Source: JAKAWQ01 sp963840545 (GTDB lineage: Bacteria; Pseudomonadota; Alphaproteobacteria; Acetobacterales; Acetobacteraceae). Taken from it: DNA of 64,000 nucleotides. The stretch covers positions 124,001-188,000 of the forward strand of contig CAWIZE010000006.1 of assembly GCA_963840545.1 (NCBI GenBank), read 5' to 3'. Shown here piece by piece: positions 40,659 through 49,525 of this stretch. The stretch's first letter is position 1, and the number at the start of each line of letters is the position of its first letter. The notes under the pieces are model-generated. The model did no database searches. It was not told the DNA's origin and saw only the letters and a list, made by a program, of their open reading frames with translations. The position numbers and the translations under genes are program-made.

Positions 40659-43040
40659 ATGGGATCGATGGGGATCGGAGCCGCCGTTCGCCGCAAGGAG
40701 GATCGGCGCTTCCTCAGCGGATCGGGCCATTACACGGACGATATCGACCGCGCCGGACAGCTCTACGCCTATCTCCGCCGCTCGGATCGGCCGCACGCGC
40801 GCATCGTCGCGATCGACACCAGCGCGGCCGCCGCGATGGAAGGTGTCGCCGCGGTCTATACCGGCGCGGACCTGCAGGCGGACAATGTCGGCGGCCTGCC
40901 CTGCGGCTGGCTGGTCAAGAACAAGGACGGCACGCCGATGGCGGAGCCGTCCCACCCGGTGCTCGCCGTCGGCAAGGTCCGCCATGTCGGCGATCCGCTC
41001 GCCGTGGTGATCGCCGCGAGCCGGCAGGCGGCGAAGGATGCCGCGGAGAGGATCGCGGTCACCTGGGAGGATCTGCCCGGGGTCGCTTCGATCGCCGACG
41101 CGCTCGCGCCCGGTGCGGCGCTGGTGCATGACGAGGTGCCCGGCAACCTCTGCTACGACTGGCATATCGGCGATCCGGCGGCGGTCGATGCCGCGTTCGC
41201 CAAAGCGGCGAAAGTGGTCAGGCTCGATCTGACCAACAACCGGCTCATTCCCAATGCCATGGAGCCGCGCGCCGCGCTCGGCGATTACGACCGCGCGAGC
41301 GGCGAGCACACGCTCACCACCACCAGCCAGAACCCGCACGTGATCCGCCTCCTGATGGGCGCCTTCGTGCTGCACATTCCCGAAAGCCGGCTCCGCGTCG
41401 TCGCCCCCGACGTCGGCGGCGGATTCGGCTCGAAGATCTACCACTATGCCGAGGAGGCGATCGTCACCTGGGCGGCGGCGAAGCTCGCCAGGCCGGTGAA
41501 ATGGACGGCGGAGCGGACGGAAAGCTTCCTCTCGGACGCGCATGGGCGCGACCATGTCAGCACCGCCGAGATGGCGCTCGACCACGCGGGCAACTTCCTC
41601 GCACTGCGCGTGAAAACGCTCGCCAACATGGGTGCGTACCTCTCCACTTTCGCGCCCTGCATCCCGACCTATCTCTACGCCACGCTGCTGGCCGGCGTGT
41701 ACAAGACCCCGGTCATCTATGCCGAGGTGAAGGCGGTCTTCACCAACACCGTGCCGGTGGACGCCTACCGTGGCGCCGGGCGCCCCGAGGCGACGTACCT
41801 GCTCGAGCGCCTGACGGACGTGATCGCGCACGACACCGGGATCGATCCGCTGACGTTGCGGCGGCTGAACTTCATCCCCGCCGACGCCTTCCCCTACCAG
41901 ACGCCCGTGGCGTTGCAATATGACAGCGGCAATTACCAGGCGACGCTCGACGCGGCACTCAAGGCGGCCGACTGGAACGGCTTCCCGGCCCGCCGCGCGG
42001 CCGCCCAGGCTGCGGGAAAGCTGCGCGGGATCGGCATCTCCACCTATATCGAGGCCTGCGGCATCGCGCCCTCCGCCGTGGCGGGCGCGCTCGGCGCGCG
42101 CGCCGGGCTCTACGAGGTCGCCAACATCCGCGTCCACCCGACCGGCAGCGTGAGCGTCTTCACCGGCAGCCACAGCCATGGCCAGGGCCATGAGACGACC
42201 TTCTCCCAGCTCGTCGCCGAACAGCTCGGCGTGCCGTTCGATCAGGTCGAAATCGTGCACGGCGACACCGGGAAAATCCCCTTCGGCATGGGCACCTACG
42301 GCAGCCGCAGCCTCGCGGTCGGCGGCTCGGCGATGGTCAAGGCGATGGACAAGATCGTGGCCAAGGGAAAACGCATCGCCGCCCACCTGCTGGAAGCCTC
42401 GGTCGAGGATATCGAGTTCAAGAACGGCACCTTCTCGGTCGCCGGCACCGACAAGGTGAAGACGCTGGCCGAGATCTCGCTCGCCGCCTACGTGCCGCAC
42501 AACTACCCGATCCACGAACTGGAGCCCGGCCTCGAGGAGACCGCCTTCTACGATCCGAAGAATTTCACCTTTCCCGCCGGCTGCCATGTCGCCGAGATCG
42601 AGATCGATCCCGACACCGGCGTCACCACGGTTGCGAATTTCGTCGCCGTGGACGATGTCGGGCGGGTGATCAACCCGATGATCGTCGAGGGGCAGGTGCA
42701 GGGGGGTGTCGCGCAGGGCATCGGCCAGGCGCTGCTCGAAAATGCCGTCTATGATGCCTCGGCCCAGCTCGTCACCGGCTCGATGATGGACTACACGATG
42801 CCGCGGGCGGACGATCTTCCCGCGATCAAGGTCGGCACCGAAACGACGCTCTGCACGCACAATCCGCTCGGGGTGAAGGGCTGCGGCGAAGTGGGCGCGA
42901 TCGGCAGCCCGCCCGCCATCATCAATGCGGTCGTCAACGCGCTCGCCGATTACGGCGTGCGGCATATCGACATGCCGGCGAGCCCGCAGAAGATCTGGTC
43001 GATCGTCCGCGCCGGCCGCTCCACCATGGCCGCACAGTAA
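40659..43040 (+). CDS. coxL: Molybdenum hydroxylase large subunit (form II CO-dehydrogenase type)
   Basis: The 793-residue protein starts MGSMGIGAAVRRKEDRRFLSGSGHYTDDI. The active-site loop reads AYRGAGRPEATYLLERL, the form II signature; the form I (true carboxydotroph) loop is AYxCSFR. Other conserved parts are GGGFGSKIYHYAEE and SHSHGQGHETTF. Form II members act on CO weakly or on other small aldehydes/purine-like substrates, so the substrate is open. GGGGAGG precedes the ATG. Confidence 0.93.
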   Translation: MGSMGIGAAVRRKEDRRFLSGSGHYTDDIDRAGQLYAYLRRSDRPHARIVAIDTSAAAAMEGVAAVYTGADLQADNVGGLPCGWLVKNKDGTPMAEPSHPVLAVGKVRHVGDPLAVVIAASRQAAKDAAERIAVTWEDLPGVASIADALAPGAALVHDEVPGNLCYDWHIGDPAAVDAAFAKAAKVVRLDLTNNRLIPNAMEPRAALGDYDRASGEHTLTTTSQNPHVIRLLMGAFVLHIPESRLRVVAPDVGGGFGSKIYHYAEEAIVTWAAAKLARPVKWTAERTESFLSDAHGRDHVSTAEMALDHAGNFLALRVKTLANMGAYLSTFAPCIPTYLYATLLAGVYKTPVIYAEVKAVFTNTVPVDAYRGAGRPEATYLLERLTDVIAHDTGIDPLTLRRLNFIPADAFPYQTPVALQYDSGNYQATLDAALKAADWNGFPARRAAAQAAGKLRGIGISTYIEACGIAPSAVAGALGARAGLYEVANIRVHPTGSVSVFTGSHSHGQGHETTFSQLVAEQLGVPFDQVEIVHGDTGKIPFGMGTYGSRSLAVGGSAMVKAMDKIVAKGKRIAAHLLEASVEDIEFKNGTFSVAGTDKVKTLAEISLAAYVPHNYPIHELEPGLEETAFYDPKNFTFPAGCHVAEIEIDPDTGVTTVANFVAVDDVGRVINPMIVEGQVQGGVAQGIGQALLENAVYDASAQLVTGSMMDYTMPRADDLPAIKVGTETTLCTHNPLGVKGCGEVGAIGSPPAIINAVVNALADYGVRHIDMPASPQKIWSIVRAGRSTMAAQ

Positions 43041-43071
43041 AGTCGCGCCGCGCCAGGAACGGGAGAAGAGG

Positions 43072-43866
43072 ATGTACGATTTCACGTATCAGAAGCCGAG
43101 CAGCCTGCCGGACGCGCTGAAGCTGCTCGCCGCCGACCCGGAGGCGAAAGCGCTCGCCGGAGGCATGACCTACATCCCGGTGCTGAAGCAGCGGCTGGCC
43201 CGGCCCTCGACCCTGGTCGACCTCGCCGGCCTCGGGCTTTCCGCCATCAGCGTCGCCGGCGGCAAGGTGAAGATCGGGGCGATGACCACGCACGCGACCG
43301 TCGCGAGCTCAGCCGAGGTGAAGACGGCGATCCCCGCGCTCGCAGCGCTCGCCGGCGGCATTGGCGACAAGGAGGTCCGCCATCGCGGGACCATCGGCGG
43401 CTCGCTCGCCAACGACGATCCCTCCGCCTGCTATCCTTCGGCGGTCCTGGCCCTCGGCGCGAGCATCCACACCAATCGGCGCACGATCGCCGCGGACGAT
43501 TATTTCCAGGGCATGTTCACCACCGCTCTCGCGCCGGACGAGCTGATCACCGCGGTCGAGTTCCCGGTGCCCGAGAAGGCGGCGTACATGAAGTTTCCCA
43601 ATCCGGCCTCGCGCTACGCCATCGTCGGCGTGTTCGTGGCCAAGGGGCCGGCCGGCGTGCGGGTGGCCGTCACCGGGGCGGGCCAGAACGGGGTGTTCCG
43701 CCACACGGCGATGGAAGAGGCGCTCGGAAAATCCTTCTCCGCCGCCGCCATCGCAAATGTCCCGACCGACGCCGACGGCCTCAACAGCGACATTCACGCC
43801 AGCGCCGAATATCGCGCGCACCTCGTCGGCGTGATGGCGCGTCGCGCCGTCGCCGCGGCCGGATAG
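43072..43866 (+). CDS. coxM: Molybdenum hydroxylase FAD subunit (CoxM-like)
   Basis: The 264-residue protein has the FAD-binding motifs AGGMTYIPVLKQRLARPSTLVDL (AGG) and TIGGSLANDDPSACYPSAVLAL (TIGG), followed by the C-terminal CO_deh_flav_C part. It completes the S-L-M complex. The 31-base L-M gap has a good ribosome-binding site (GGGAGAAGAGG). Its TAG stop lies within a 16-base tandem duplication. Confidence 0.94.
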   Translation: MYDFTYQKPSSLPDALKLLAADPEAKALAGGMTYIPVLKQRLARPSTLVDLAGLGLSAISVAGGKVKIGAMTTHATVASSAEVKTAIPALAALAGGIGDKEVRHRGTIGGSLANDDPSACYPSAVLALGASIHTNRRTIAADDYFQGMFTTALAPDELITAVEFPVPEKAAYMKFPNPASRYAIVGVFVAKGPAGVRVAVTGAGQNGVFRHTAMEEALGKSFSAAAIANVPTDADGLNSDIHASAEYRAHLVGVMARRAVAAAG

Positions 43867-43894
43867 AACTCAGCGAGAATAGAACTCAGCGAGA
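43863..43894 (+). repeat. Perfect 16-base tandem repeat over the coxM stop codon
   Basis: ATAGAACTCAGCGAGA occurs twice head to tail (43863-43878, 43879-43894). The first copy contains the coxM TAG. It resembles, in position only, the repeat over the rpsG stop. Confidence 0.85.
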
Positions 43895-43916
43895 ACGGGG
43901 CGTCCGCGGCCGCTCG

Positions 43917-45212
43917 ATGGTCGAACCTCCGCCGCCGCTTCATGTCCCCTCGGCGCTTCATGTCGTCGTCATCGGTGCCGGCATCGTCGGCGCCGCCACG
44001 GCGCTGGAGCTGCTGGCGGATGGCCATCGCGTCAGCATCGTCGAACCTGGCGAGCCCGGCGGCGAGCAGGCCGCGAGCTACGGCAACGGAAGCTGGCTCA
44101 GTCCGGGCTCGGTGGTGCCGATGTCGATGCCCGGGCTCTGGCGCAAGGTGCCCTTCTACCTCGCCGACCCGCTCGGGCCGCTGGCGATCCGCTGGCGCTA
44201 TTTTCCCCGACTTCTGCCCTGGCTCGTCCGCTACGCCAACGCGGGTGCGACCATCGCCAAGGTCGAGGCGGTCGCCCGCGCGCTCGCCCCGCTGCTCGCC
44301 GAAGCCCCCGCGCGCCACAAGCGCCTGGCGGAGCAGGCCGGCGTCGGCGATCTGATCGAGCGCCGCGGCCTGCTCTACGTCTTCCCGAGCCGCGCCGATT
44401 TCGCGGCCGAGGCGCTCGCCTGGCGGCTCCGGCGGGAGAACGGCGTCGGCTGGATCGAGCTCGACCAGAACGAGCTGCATCAGCGCGAGCCCGACCTCGA
44501 TCGCCGCTACAGGTTCGGCGTCCTCCTCGAGGCGGGCGGCCACTGCACCGATCCCGGCGGCTATGTCGCGGCGCTCGTGCGCGAGGCCGAGGCGCGCGGC
44601 GCCCAGCGCCACCGCACGCGAGCCTACGGCTTCGGCATCGAGCAGGGCCGCCTCGCCGCCGTCCGGACCGCGGCCGGGGACATCGCCTGCGACCGCGCGG
44701 TGATCGCCGCCGGCGCCTTCTCCAAGACGCTGGCCGCCGCCGCCGGCGACCGCGTCAGCCTCGAGACCGAACGCGGCTACCACGCCATGATCCTCGGCGC
44801 GGACTGCGGCCCGCGCACGCCGCTGATGCCGAGCGACGGCAAGATGGCGAACACGTCCATGCGTGCCGGCCTGCGCATCGCGGGCCAGGTCGAGCTCGCC
44901 GGCCTGGCCGCCCGGCCCAACTGGCAGCGCGCCGAGATCCTTCGCGACTTCGCGCTCCGCACGTACCCCCGCCTGCCCCGCACGCTCCCGCCCGAGCGCG
45001 TCCGCTACTGGATGGGCCACCGCCCGGCGACCCCGGATGGGCTGCCCTGCATCGGCCCCGCCGCCGGCAGCCGGGACATCATCCACGCCTTCGGCCATGG
45101 CCATGTCGGGCTGGCCGCCGGCGCCGCGACCGGCCGCCTGGTCGCCGACCTGATCGGCGGCAAGCCGCCGGCGATCAACCTTTCTCCCTACGCGCCGCAG
45201 CGTTTCGGGTAG
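43917..45212 (+). CDS. DadA-like FAD-dependent amino acid oxidase/dehydrogenase
   Basis: The 431-residue protein has the FAD Rossmann motif VVVIGAGIVGAATALELLADGHRVSIVEP, then GEQAASYGNGSWLSPGSVVPM as in D-amino acid dehydrogenases, and the C-terminal HRPATPDGLPCIGPAAGSRDIIHAFGHGHVGLAAGAATGRLVADLI. It oxidises an amino acid or amine, passing electrons to quinone or oxygen. The N-terminus (MVEPPPPLHVPSALH) has a small internal repeat. It may be co-transcribed with coxSLM. Confidence 0.92.
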   Translation: MVEPPPPLHVPSALHVVVIGAGIVGAATALELLADGHRVSIVEPGEPGGEQAASYGNGSWLSPGSVVPMSMPGLWRKVPFYLADPLGPLAIRWRYFPRLLPWLVRYANAGATIAKVEAVARALAPLLAEAPARHKRLAEQAGVGDLIERRGLLYVFPSRADFAAEALAWRLRRENGVGWIELDQNELHQREPDLDRRYRFGVLLEAGGHCTDPGGYVAALVREAEARGAQRHRTRAYGFGIEQGRLAAVRTAAGDIACDRAVIAAGAFSKTLAAAAGDRVSLETERGYHAMILGADCGPRTPLMPSDGKMANTSMRAGLRIAGQVELAGLAARPNWQRAEILRDFALRTYPRLPRTLPPERVRYWMGHRPATPDGLPCIGPAAGSRDIIHAFGHGHVGLAAGAATGRLVADLIGGKPPAINLSPYAPQRFG

Positions 45213-45225
45213 CCGGGCGGCTCGT

Positions 45226-46431
45226 TCATTCGGCCGGCAGCGCGACGGGGCCGTCGGGCGTCGCGGCGTTGGCGAGCACGGCCACGAAGGCCGTGGACCC
45301 CATGATCGCGGCCACCAGGACCAACACCAGGGCGGGCCGACCGGCGCCGATGAGGAAGCCGAAGGGCACGGGGGTCAGGGCCGCGCCGAGCGGCAGCCCC
45401 GTGGTCACGAACGCGAACACCGTGCCGACCTGGCCTGGCGAGGCCGCCTTCTTCGTCATCATGTCGCGCGGCGTGCGGCTGGTGCCGAAAAGCACCCCGG
45501 CCATGAACAGGCAGAGGATGTCGGCTGCTGTCGGCAGCGTCAGCATGGCCACGGCCAGGAAAAGAAGCGCGGCCGGAATGGTCAGGGCAGCCACGAGGCG
45601 CAGGTGGTGGGTCGTCCGGTCGGACACCCAGCCTCCCAGCAGAACGCCCGCGCTGACCCCGACGAGGTATGTCGTCAGCACCGATGACGCGAGGGTCACG
45701 CTGATGCCGCGCATCGCGTGCAGCACGGTGATGAGCCATGCCTGCACCCCCGTCGTCGCCATGGATGTCAGGGCATAGAAAAGCAGGAACAGGAGCATCG
45801 CCGGGGTAAGCAGGAGCGCCCTGCCGGAGAGCCTTGCCGCGGCGTGGGGGGGCGGCGCCGCGGGCCGATCGAGGAGGATCCGGCTCTGCCAGAGGATCGA
45901 GGCGACCAGCGGCAGCCCGACCAGCCCGACGACGGCGAGTGCTCCTCGCCAGCCCAGCAAGCTCGCCAGCCCGATCGTCACGGGCGGGCCGGCCGCGAAC
46001 CCTGCGTTGCCTGCGAAGGTGTGCAGCGAGAAGGCGCGGCCGATGCGGTTCTGGCCGACCGAGGCGCTCAGGATCGCGTAGTCGCAGGGATGGATCACCG
46101 AGTTGCCGATGCCGCAAAGGACGGCGAGGGCCAGGATCTGCCAATAGGCGCCGGCCGCTCCCATCAGCGCGATCGAGACCGTCATCAATCCTGCTCCGCC
46201 GATCAGGAAGCGCCGCGCGCCGTGGCGTTCCACCAGCAGGCCGACCGGGGTTTGCAGCGCCGCGGTCACTGCCGAGACGAGCGCCACCGCCAGCCCCAGC
46301 GCCGGGAAGCTCGCATGGAAGCTTCCGTGCCAGGCGAGGAAGAGCGGCGGGAGGCAGAGCATGTAGAAATGGGACAGGAAATGTCCGGTTCCGATCAGCA
46401 GGTTGACGCGCACCTCGCGCAGGCGGACCAT
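45226..46431 (-). CDS. MFS transporter, fosmidomycin-resistance-like
   Basis: The 401-residue protein has 12 predicted helices. It opens LLIGTGHFLSHFYMLCLPPLFLAWHGSF, a pattern of the FSR-like MFS group, followed by a loop with LVERHGARRFLIGGAG and the repeated GGWVSDRTTHH. Its drug or metabolite substrate is unknown. It converges with the oxidase at 43917-45212 and is divergent from gcrA. Confidence 0.9.
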   Translation of the reverse strand: MVRLREVRVNLLIGTGHFLSHFYMLCLPPLFLAWHGSFHASFPALGLAVALVSAVTAALQTPVGLLVERHGARRFLIGGAGLMTVSIALMGAAGAYWQILALAVLCGIGNSVIHPCDYAILSASVGQNRIGRAFSLHTFAGNAGFAAGPPVTIGLASLLGWRGALAVVGLVGLPLVASILWQSRILLDRPAAPPPHAAARLSGRALLLTPAMLLFLLFYALTSMATTGVQAWLITVLHAMRGISVTLASSVLTTYLVGVSAGVLLGGWVSDRTTHHLRLVAALTIPAALLFLAVAMLTLPTAADILCLFMAGVLFGTSRTPRDMMTKKAASPGQVGTVFAFVTTGLPLGAALTPVPFGFLIGAGRPALVLVLVAAIMGSTAFVAVLANAATPDGPVALPAE

Positions 46432-46520
46432 CGCTGGAGTTCCGTCCCTCCCCGGTCGCGGAAGACTGCGGTTCGGACCGGCCGGGCGTCAATCGGGCGC
46501 CCGACGCTCTTCGGCTTGGG

Positions 46521-46529
46521 TTGTCCACA
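46521..46529 (+). promoter_or_regulatory. DnaA-box-like sequence upstream of gcrA
   Basis: TTGTCCACA differs from the DnaA box TTATCCACA at one base. It lies 92 bases before the gcrA ATG, in the divergent gap with the MFS gene. In Caulobacter DnaA activates gcrA, so a link here is plausible. Confidence 0.45.
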
Positions 46530-46620
46530 ACTTTCCGCGTCGCCGGGCACCTCTTTCGTTGAGCCCGCCTCGCCGGGCGGCTACTCTATCTTGTGGTTAC
46601 GCTGGGGTGGAGACCACGAC

Positions 46621-47157
46621 ATGGAGTGGACCGAGGAACTGATTGCCCGCCTGAGGGCCCTCTGGGACGAGGGCCACTCGACGGCCGGGATCGGTCGCAT
46701 CCTGGGCATCTCGAAGAACGCGGTGGTGGGAAAGGCGCACCGGCTCAATCTGCCGGCGCGTCCTTCGCCGATCCGGCGCGAGCCCAGCTCCGAGCCGCCG
46801 CGCACGCGGCGGATCGCGCGCGGCCCAACCCTGCCGCCGCTCCCGGCAGCGCCAGCCGCAGCGACCGCGGCCGTCAGCGCCCGCCCTGCTTGCGAAAGCG
46901 CGGTGCTGGCGGCGGCCGCGAGCCCCTTCGCCGCGCCCCCGGCCGATGCCGCCATGGAAGCGGCGAGAACGGCGAGCACCGGCTCCGCGCCGCGGCCCTA
47001 CGCGCGCCGCATCGCCTGCTGCTGGCCGCTTGGCGAGCCGGGCACGCCCGGATTCCACTTCTGCGCGTCCGACGCGGTCCCGGGAAAGCCCTATTGCGTG
47101 GCCCACGCGCAGCTCGCCTATGTCCGGGTCCGCGACCGCCGCGACGACGCCGCCTGA
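46621..47157 (+). CDS. gcrA: Cell-cycle regulator GcrA
   Basis: The 178-residue protein starts MEWTEELIARLRALWDEGHSTAGIGRILGISKNAVVGKAHRLNLPARPSPI, the GcrA DNA-binding domain. A long Ala/Pro/Arg linker follows, then the C-terminal RNA-polymerase-binding part (RIACCWPLGEPGTPGFHFC, PYCVAHAQLAYV), with cysteines in the usual place. GcrA binds sigma-70 holoenzyme at methylated GANTC promoters in alphaproteobacteria. It is preceded by a DnaA-box-like site. Confidence 0.95.
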   Translation: MEWTEELIARLRALWDEGHSTAGIGRILGISKNAVVGKAHRLNLPARPSPIRREPSSEPPRTRRIARGPTLPPLPAAPAAATAAVSARPACESAVLAAAASPFAAPPADAAMEAARTASTGSAPRPYARRIACCWPLGEPGTPGFHFCASDAVPGKPYCVAHAQLAYVRVRDRRDDAA

Positions 47158-47405
47158 AGACTCCGCCGCCTGACACAAATCCGGCGCGCCGCTTCGCCGC
47201 CAGGCGCGCGCGCCGGCGGTGACGGCTCCGTTGCGGCGGCCGATGCCGCGGCGTATCGTTCGCGGCGGAGGCTGACCGGTGTCACCGAGAAGGACCGGCA
47301 GATCAGGGAGCGGGCGGCCGATCCTCCGTTGGTGCCCAGATTCACCAGGCGGCGGGAGAATCGTGCGTGCTCTCGCCCCAAGAAAAGCAGAAAGGTGGCG
47401 GAGCG

Positions 47406-47615
47406 ATGCCCAAGGGCACCGTCAAATGGTTCAATCCGACCAAAGGGTACGGCTTCATCGCCCCGGAGATCGGCGGGAAGGACGTGTTCGTTCACATCAG
47501 TGCCGTGCAGAAAGCGGGGATGCGGAGTCTGAGCGAGGGACAGAAAATCGGCTTCGAGATCGAGCAGCAGCAGAATGGCCGGACCGCGGCCGTCAACCTT
47601 TCAAAGACCGAATAA
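47406..47615 (+). CDS. Cold-shock domain protein
   Basis: The 69-residue protein reads MPKGTVKWFNPTKGYGFIAPEIGGKDVFVHISAVQKAGM, with RNP1 KGYGFI and RNP2 DVFVHI. It binds single-stranded RNA/DNA as a chaperone. A 248-base upstream gap leaves room for a long 5' leader as in cspA genes. AAAGGTGGCGGAG precedes the ATG. Confidence 0.96.
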   Translation: MPKGTVKWFNPTKGYGFIAPEIGGKDVFVHISAVQKAGMRSLSEGQKIGFEIEQQQNGRTAAVNLSKTE

Positions 47616-47799
47616 GGGGACACAGAGACATGCGGCCGGTCTTTCCCCCGGGGGGCGGGCCGCGCCGGCCGATCGAGGGCGATAGGCGAAGCCCGGCGTG
47701 GCGTCGCGGGCGCGGGGGAAGCGGCGGACAAGGCGGGGCGGGGCTTGCGTTGTTTTGCGAACTGTCTGACATAGGCGGCGGAACGGTACCGATAACACC

Positions 47800-48477
47800 A
47801 TGATTGATGCCCTGAATCCCCGCTCCCCCTCGCGGCGGAGGCGGGTACATCCGCGCGCGGCCCTCAATTCCGCGGCGATTCTGGCCGCCTATCGGCGCTG
47901 GGCACGCATCTATGACGCCGTTTTCGGCTCCGTCTCCACGCTCGCCCGCCGCCGCGCCGTCGCCCTCGTCAATCGCCTGCCGGGAGAGCGCGTGCTCGAA
48001 GTGGGCGTCGGCACCGGCCTTGCCTTGCCCCACTACGCCGCGGAAAAACGCATCACCGGCATCGACCTCTCGGCGGAGATGCTGGCGCACGCGCGGCGGC
48101 GGGTCGCCCGGCGCGGCCTCGCCCATGTCGCGGCGCTGGCCGAAATGGACGCCGAGGCGATGGCCTTCCCCGATCATTCCTTCGATATCGCCGTCGCGAT
48201 GTTCGTCGCCTCCGTGGTGCCGCATCCGCGCCGGCTGCTGGGCGAGATGCGCCGGGTCGTCCGCCCGGGCGGAAGCATCCTCTTCATCAACCACTTCGCG
48301 GCCGAAGCGGGCCCCCGCTGGTGGCTCGAGTGGCTGCTCGCCCCGGCCAGCCACGCACTCGGGTGGCACCCCGATTTCGCGATGGACGCATTGCTGCCGC
48401 CGGAAGACCGGGCCCGCGCGCTCACCCGCGCGGCGCCGCCCGCCGGGCTCTTTACGCTGGTGCAGCTTCCGCATTGA
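47800..48477 (+). CDS. Class I methyltransferase, PmtA-like
   Basis: The 225-residue protein has SAM motif I VLEVGVGTGLALPHYA, motif post-I ITGIDLSAEML, and AAFPDHSFDIAVAMFVASVVPHPRRLL-like AFPDHSFDIAVAMFVASVV. The opening YRRWARIYDAVFGSVSTLARRRAV resembles the phosphatidylethanolamine N-methyltransferases (PmtA) of alphaproteobacteria, which make phosphatidylcholine. Substrate not proven. Confidence 0.85.
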   Translation: MIDALNPRSPSRRRRVHPRAALNSAAILAAYRRWARIYDAVFGSVSTLARRRAVALVNRLPGERVLEVGVGTGLALPHYAAEKRITGIDLSAEMLAHARRRVARRGLAHVAALAEMDAEAMAFPDHSFDIAVAMFVASVVPHPRRLLGEMRRVVRPGGSILFINHFAAEAGPRWWLEWLLAPASHALGWHPDFAMDALLPPEDRARALTRAAPPAGLFTLVQLPH

Positions 48478-48580
48478 GGGTGCCGTCAAGCCCCTCTTGA
48501 TCTCGGCCGGCTCGTCCGCTACGCGAAACCGTATCGCCGGGCGCCGAGCCCGACGCAAGACGGGTCGGGTGGAACGGACG

Positions 48581-49522
48581 ATGCGGCTTCTCAGGCGATG
48601 CGGCGGCCTGGCGCTGGCCTTTCTGGCGCTGCCCCTGGTACCCCTGCTGCTTGCCCCGCCGGTCCCGGCGTGGGCCGCGGGCCCGGCGGGGAACCCCATC
48701 GGCCAGCCGCATGACTGGCAGATCGGGTTCCAGCGCGCCTACAGCCCGGTGATGCGCAACATCGAGTGGCTCAACACCGACATCGTGATCCCGATCATCG
48801 GCGTCATCTCGCTCCTCGTCGCCGGCCTGCTCCTCTACGTGGTCTGGCGCTTCAACGCCGCGCGCCACCCGGTGCCGAGCCGGCTCACCCACAACGCCCC
48901 GCTCGAGGTCGCCTGGACCGTGCTCCCGGCGCTGGTGCTGGTGGGGATGGCGATCCCCTCCTTCCGCCTGGTCTTCTTCGAGAACCGGACCAACGACCCG
49001 TACATGACCCTCAACGTCACGGGCCATCAGTGGTATTGGGAGTACGCCTATCCCGGCCAGGGCAATCTCGATTTCATGTCCAACTTCGTCCCGGATAATG
49101 AGCTCAAGCCGGGCCAGCCGCGGCTGCTCACGGTCAATCACCCGCTGGTGCTCCCGGTCGGCGAGAATATCCGCATCCTCCAAACCAGCGGCGACGTGAT
49201 CCACAGTTTCTTCATCCCGAGCCTCGGGGTGCAGCGCTATGCGATCCCGGGCCAGACGATCGAGACCTGGGTGAGGATCGACCGGCCCGGCACCTATTAC
49301 GGCGAATGCAACCAGATCTGCGGGATTGGCCACCACGAGATGCCGATCGAGGTGCAGGCGGTGCCGTTGCCGCAGTTCCTGGCCTGGGCCAAGCTCGCCA
49401 AGCAGCAGATGGCCGCGGACGGCTCGGTGCCGCCGGCGTCCGCCGCGCTTGCGAGCCCCGCGACGACAGAGGTCGCTGAGGTTGCGCATCCCCCGGCGTC
49501 CAGCCTGGGCAAAGGAGACTGA
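48581..49522 (+). CDS. ctaC: Cytochrome c oxidase subunit II
   Basis: The 313-residue protein has a signal peptide (MRLLRRCGGLALAFLALPLV), two membrane helices, and the CuA domain with VIHSFFIPSLGVQRYAIPG and YGECNQICGIGHHEMPIEV, supplying the His, Cys, Cys, Glu, His and Met ligands. GHQWYWEYAYPG is the aromatic electron-entry patch. It opens the aa3 oxidase operon. It ends with an Ala/Pro-rich tail. Confidence 0.96.
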   Translation: MRLLRRCGGLALAFLALPLVPLLLAPPVPAWAAGPAGNPIGQPHDWQIGFQRAYSPVMRNIEWLNTDIVIPIIGVISLLVAGLLLYVVWRFNAARHPVPSRLTHNAPLEVAWTVLPALVLVGMAIPSFRLVFFENRTNDPYMTLNVTGHQWYWEYAYPGQGNLDFMSNFVPDNELKPGQPRLLTVNHPLVLPVGENIRILQTSGDVIHSFFIPSLGVQRYAIPGQTIETWVRIDRPGTYYGECNQICGIGHHEMPIEVQAVPLPQFLAWAKLAKQQMAADGSVPPASAALASPATTEVAEVAHPPASSLGKGD

Positions 49523-49525
49523 GCC

